Notes under the pieces: model-generated
What the model was told of the DNA's origin: nothing
What the model saw: the letters and a program-made list of their open reading frames with translations, nothing else
Database searches by the model: none
Part shown: piece after piece, positions 6,520-7,815 of the stretch
Position numbering within the stretch: the first letter of the stretch is position 1
Layout of the letters: every line of letters starts with the position of its first letter
Assembly: GCA_030642585.1 (NCBI GenBank)
Contig: DAOWNN010000098.1
Span: 1-7,815, forward strand
Reading direction: 5' to 3'
DNA from: Bacteroidota bacterium
GTDB lineage: Bacteria > Bacteroidota > Bacteroidia > Bacteroidales > VadinHA17
Length of the DNA: 7,815 bases
Position numbers and translations under genes: made by a program

Positions 6520-6535
6520 CCCAAAATTCTATGTT

Positions 6536-7120
6536 ATGGGTATTAATTTCATTGAGGTACTCGCCTCATTTATGGTGTTGTTTGCGGTGATTGATATCCT
6601 GGGGTCTATTCCTATTATCATTGATATAAAATCCAAAACCGGGAAAATAGAACCCTTAAAGGTAGCTTTGGTGGCTTTTTTAATTATGCTTGCCTTTTTG
6701 CTTGTCGGAGAGCCACTCCTGGGTATTTTTGGAGTGGATATTTCTTCCTTTGCCATAGCCGGATCATTTATCTTGCTTTTGTTGGCACTGGAAATGATAC
6801 TGGGAATTCAATTGTTTAAAAATGATGGCCCTGGAAGTGGGTCTATTGTACCCATTGCTTTTCCTCTTATTGCAGGTGCAGGATCCATCACAACCCTTCT
6901 TTCACTCAAGGCCGAATATCACATAATCAATATTGCCATTGCCCTGGTGGCAAACATTATTCTGGTATATGTTGTGTTGAAGTCAACCAGGTTCTTTGAA
7001 AAATTATTAGGACCTACCGGCCTTCATATTTTCAGAAAAGCATTTGGTATTATTCTACTGGCAATTGCCATCAAGCTTTTTATTTCAAACACAGGCATAG
7101 AACTGGGAAATGTCAGGTAA
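6536..7120 (+). CDS. MarC family (UPF0056) integral membrane protein
   Basis: The 194-residue protein is hydrophobic throughout, with about six membrane segments (roughly 5-29, 42-63, 70-93, 106-122, 130-150 and 165-184), as is usual for the MarC family of about 200 residues. Family-like features are the N-terminal FAVIDILGSIPIIIDI with its Pro in the first segment, GSFILLLLALEMILGIQLF (76-94), and the conserved-looking PIAFPLIAGAGSITTLL (106-122). MarC proteins sit in the inner membrane; their function is unsettled, and the early link to multiple antibiotic resistance in E. coli was not upheld, so no transport role is assigned. The ATG at 6536 follows a promoter-like box closely. The 3' end overlaps rnhA by 11 bp, which suggests an operon with translational coupling. 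Confidence 0.9.
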   Translation: MGINFIEVLASFMVLFAVIDILGSIPIIIDIKSKTGKIEPLKVALVAFLIMLAFLLVGEPLLGIFGVDISSFAIAGSFILLLLALEMILGIQLFKNDGPGSGSIVPIAFPLIAGAGSITTLLSLKAEYHIINIAIALVANIILVYVVLKSTRFFEKLLGPTGLHIFRKAFGIILLAIAIKLFISNTGIELGNVR

Positions 7121-7583
7121 GATCAGCTTATATACCGATGGTGCAGCCCGTGGTAATCCGGGTCCCGGAGGATATGGTGTGGTTTTGCTTTCAGGCAAAC
7201 TTCGCAAAGAACTTAGTCAGGGTTATAAGAAAACCACCAACAACCGTATGGAGTTACTTGCAGTAATTGTGGGACTGGAAGCCTTGAAAATTGAAAACAG
7301 CGTTGTAAATGTTTACACCGATTCAAAATATGTAGCAGATGCAGTTGAAAAGGGATGGGTTTTTGGCTGGGAAAAGAAAGGTTTTAAAAAGAAAAAAAAC
7401 CCAGATCTCTGGCGTAGGTTTCTCAAAATATTCAGGAAACACCAGGTAAAATTTACCTGGATTAAGGGACATGCTAATATTCCTGAAAACGAGCGCTGTG
7501 ACAGACTTGCTGTAGAGGCTTCATTTGGGAATAATTTACCAGATGATACAGGGTATAATCCTGAAGATACAGGGCTCTTCTAA
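7110..7583 (+). CDS. rnhA: Ribonuclease HI
   Basis: Type 1 RNase H degrades the RNA strand of RNA-DNA hybrids such as R-loops and primers, in the cytoplasm. The catalytic set of the E. coli enzyme is present: Asp10 in LYTDGAARGNPGPGG, Glu48 in NNRMELLAV, Asp71 in VYTDSKYV, and Asp131 in ENERCDRLA, with the loop His121 in WIKGHA. A strongly basic handle (KKGFKKKKNPDLW, about 89-101), which contacts the hybrid, is kept. At 157 residues it matches the single-domain bacterial form, with no N-terminal hybrid-binding domain. It starts inside the MarC gene (ATG 7110, 11-bp overlap), the only start that keeps the strand containing Asp10 whole. The pairing with MarC looks like an operon, not a shared pathway. 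The window also encodes RNase HII, so both main types are present. Confidence 0.97.
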   Translation: MSGKISLYTDGAARGNPGPGGYGVVLLSGKLRKELSQGYKKTTNNRMELLAVIVGLEALKIENSVVNVYTDSKYVADAVEKGWVFGWEKKGFKKKKNPDLWRRFLKIFRKHQVKFTWIKGHANIPENERCDRLAVEASFGNNLPDDTGYNPEDTGLF

Positions 7584-7662
7584 TCAAGGATCTATTTTAT
7601 TGTAACGTGAGCTCGATGTAAGAATAACCATAGCTTTTAATAACATCCAGACAATCAATAAG

Positions 7663-7697
7663 CCCTGGCTTCCTGCCTGCAGGCATGGTAGCCTGGG
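7663..7697. repeat. GC-rich palindromic hairpin downstream of rnhA
   Basis: The perfect 10-bp palindrome GCCTGCAGGC (7675-7684) is enclosed by a second stem, CCCTGGCT (7663-7670) with AGCCTGGG (7690-7697), which pairs except for one T-T mismatch. It starts 80 bp after the rnhA stop. No T-run follows on the plus strand, so it is not a classic terminator; a dispersed GC-rich palindromic repeat is more likely. Confidence 0.5.
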
Positions 7698-7720
7698 GAA
7701 GTTTAATTGTACTAAAAAGA

Positions 7721-7774
7721 GAAATTTAAATAATTTTGTAAATTATTATCAAATTACAAAATTATTTAAATTTC
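7721..7774. repeat. Perfect 21-bp AT-rich inverted repeat
   Basis: The arm at 7721-7741 (starting GAAATTTAAATAATTTTG) is exactly complementary to 7754-7774 (ending TTATTTAAATTTC), with a 12-bp spacer (7742-7753). Each arm has only two G/C pairs, so the sequence could extrude as a cruciform or fold as a long AU-rich RNA hairpin. It is much longer and more exact than chance would give in a gap of this size. It lies between rnhA and a promoter-like box reading to the right; a 3'-end structure for rnhA, a regulator-binding dyad, or the end of a mobile repeat are all possible. Confidence 0.75.
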
Positions 7775-7783
7775 ATATGCTAT

Positions 7784-7791
7784 TATATTTG
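7784..7791 (+). promoter_or_regulatory. Candidate -7 promoter box reading out of the window
   Basis: TATATTTG matches the Bacteroidota TAnnTTTG consensus and is the same octamer found before the S46 gene. A transcript would begin near 7797, at the start of the hairpin that runs to the window end. No good -33 element is visible because the expected position falls in the AT-rich inverted repeat, where such matches are easy to obtain by chance. Confidence 0.35.
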
Positions 7792-7797
7792 TTTAGC

Positions 7798-7815
7798 CCC
7801 GCCCTAAAGGACGGG
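7798..7815. repeat. GC-rich hairpin cut by the right window edge
   Basis: CCCGCCCT (7798-7805) pairs with AGGACGGG (7808-7815) apart from one C-A mismatch, leaving only AA between the arms. The sequence before the left arm (GCC) suggests the stem continues beyond the edge. It resembles short GC-rich inverted repeats often seen between Bacteroidota genes; it may be another copy of a dispersed repeat. Confidence 0.4.

Larger units (their letters stand above)
6204..6535. other. 332-bp gene-free gap between the peptidase and the MarC gene
   Basis: No gene is supported on either strand. From left to right it holds: a GAAT-rich direct repeat (TGGAAGAAT at 6207-6215 and 6317-6325) flanking the palindromic element 6225-6310; a 6-bp pairing CTTGCC (6350-6355) with GGCAAG (6377-6382); a 9-bp direct repeat AATGAACAC (6418-6426 and 6432-6440); an 11-bp direct repeat GCCTTAGCCTT (6451-6461 and 6494-6504); and a promoter-like box at 6512-6519. 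The stretch 6451-6504 resembles a dispersed intergenic repeat recalled from Bacteroidota genomes. Confidence 0.6.

Noticed and set aside
7721..7774. Classic intrinsic terminator for rnhA
   Set aside because: The stem is almost all A-T, has no GC-rich base and no following T-run, and begins 137 bp after the stop codon, so it was listed as an inverted repeat instead.
1..7815. A defence, toxin-antitoxin, CRISPR, phage or other novel multi-gene system
   Set aside because: All six full-length genes fit known families with ordinary roles, and no small paired genes, spacer arrays, integrase or transposase genes were seen on either strand.

Overview
The window looks like chromosomal DNA of a Bacteroidota bacterium, probably of the Bacteroidales/Marinilabiliales kind. 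The evidence is a peptidase family S46 exopeptidase, AT-rich gaps with promoter boxes of the Bacteroidota type (TAnnTTTG), start codons without Shine-Dalgarno sites, and hairpin-rich intergenic repeats. No rRNA, tRNA, CRISPR array, transposase or phage gene was recognised.

Layout from left to right. (1) At 3-95 there is the probable 3' end of a gene entering from the left. (2) 96-456 has no gene; its right half (324-464) is almost entirely inverted repeats and ends in a perfect three-way-junction fold that contains the stop codon of the next gene. (3) A Wzx-type polysaccharide flippase lies on the minus strand (457-1914) and appears to start with TTG. (4) A divergent 157-bp gap separates it from a plus-strand GT4 glycosyltransferase (2072-3205), which is followed after 44 bp by ribonuclease HII (rnhB, 3250-3876). 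(5) A secreted S46 dipeptidyl-peptidase (4053-6203), DPP7-like by its specificity residue, has its own promoter-like box. (6) A 332-bp gap (6204-6535) holds a palindrome-rich element able to form two exclusive folds, plus short direct repeats. (7) A MarC-family membrane protein (6536-7120) overlaps ribonuclease HI (rnhA, 7110-7583) by 11 bp. (8) The right end (7584-7815) has a GC-rich palindrome, a perfect 21-bp AT-rich inverted repeat, a promoter-like box, and a hairpin cut by the window edge.

Functionally the genes are mostly housekeeping: cell-surface polysaccharide export and assembly (flippase and glycosyltransferase), removal of RNA from DNA (both RNase H types), and periplasmic peptide breakdown (S46). 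I do not see a new multi-gene system. The most unusual material is non-coding: compact, nearly perfect nested inverted repeats in the larger gaps, usually beside gene 3' ends. Either mobile REP-like repeats or RNA 3'-end structures could explain them.
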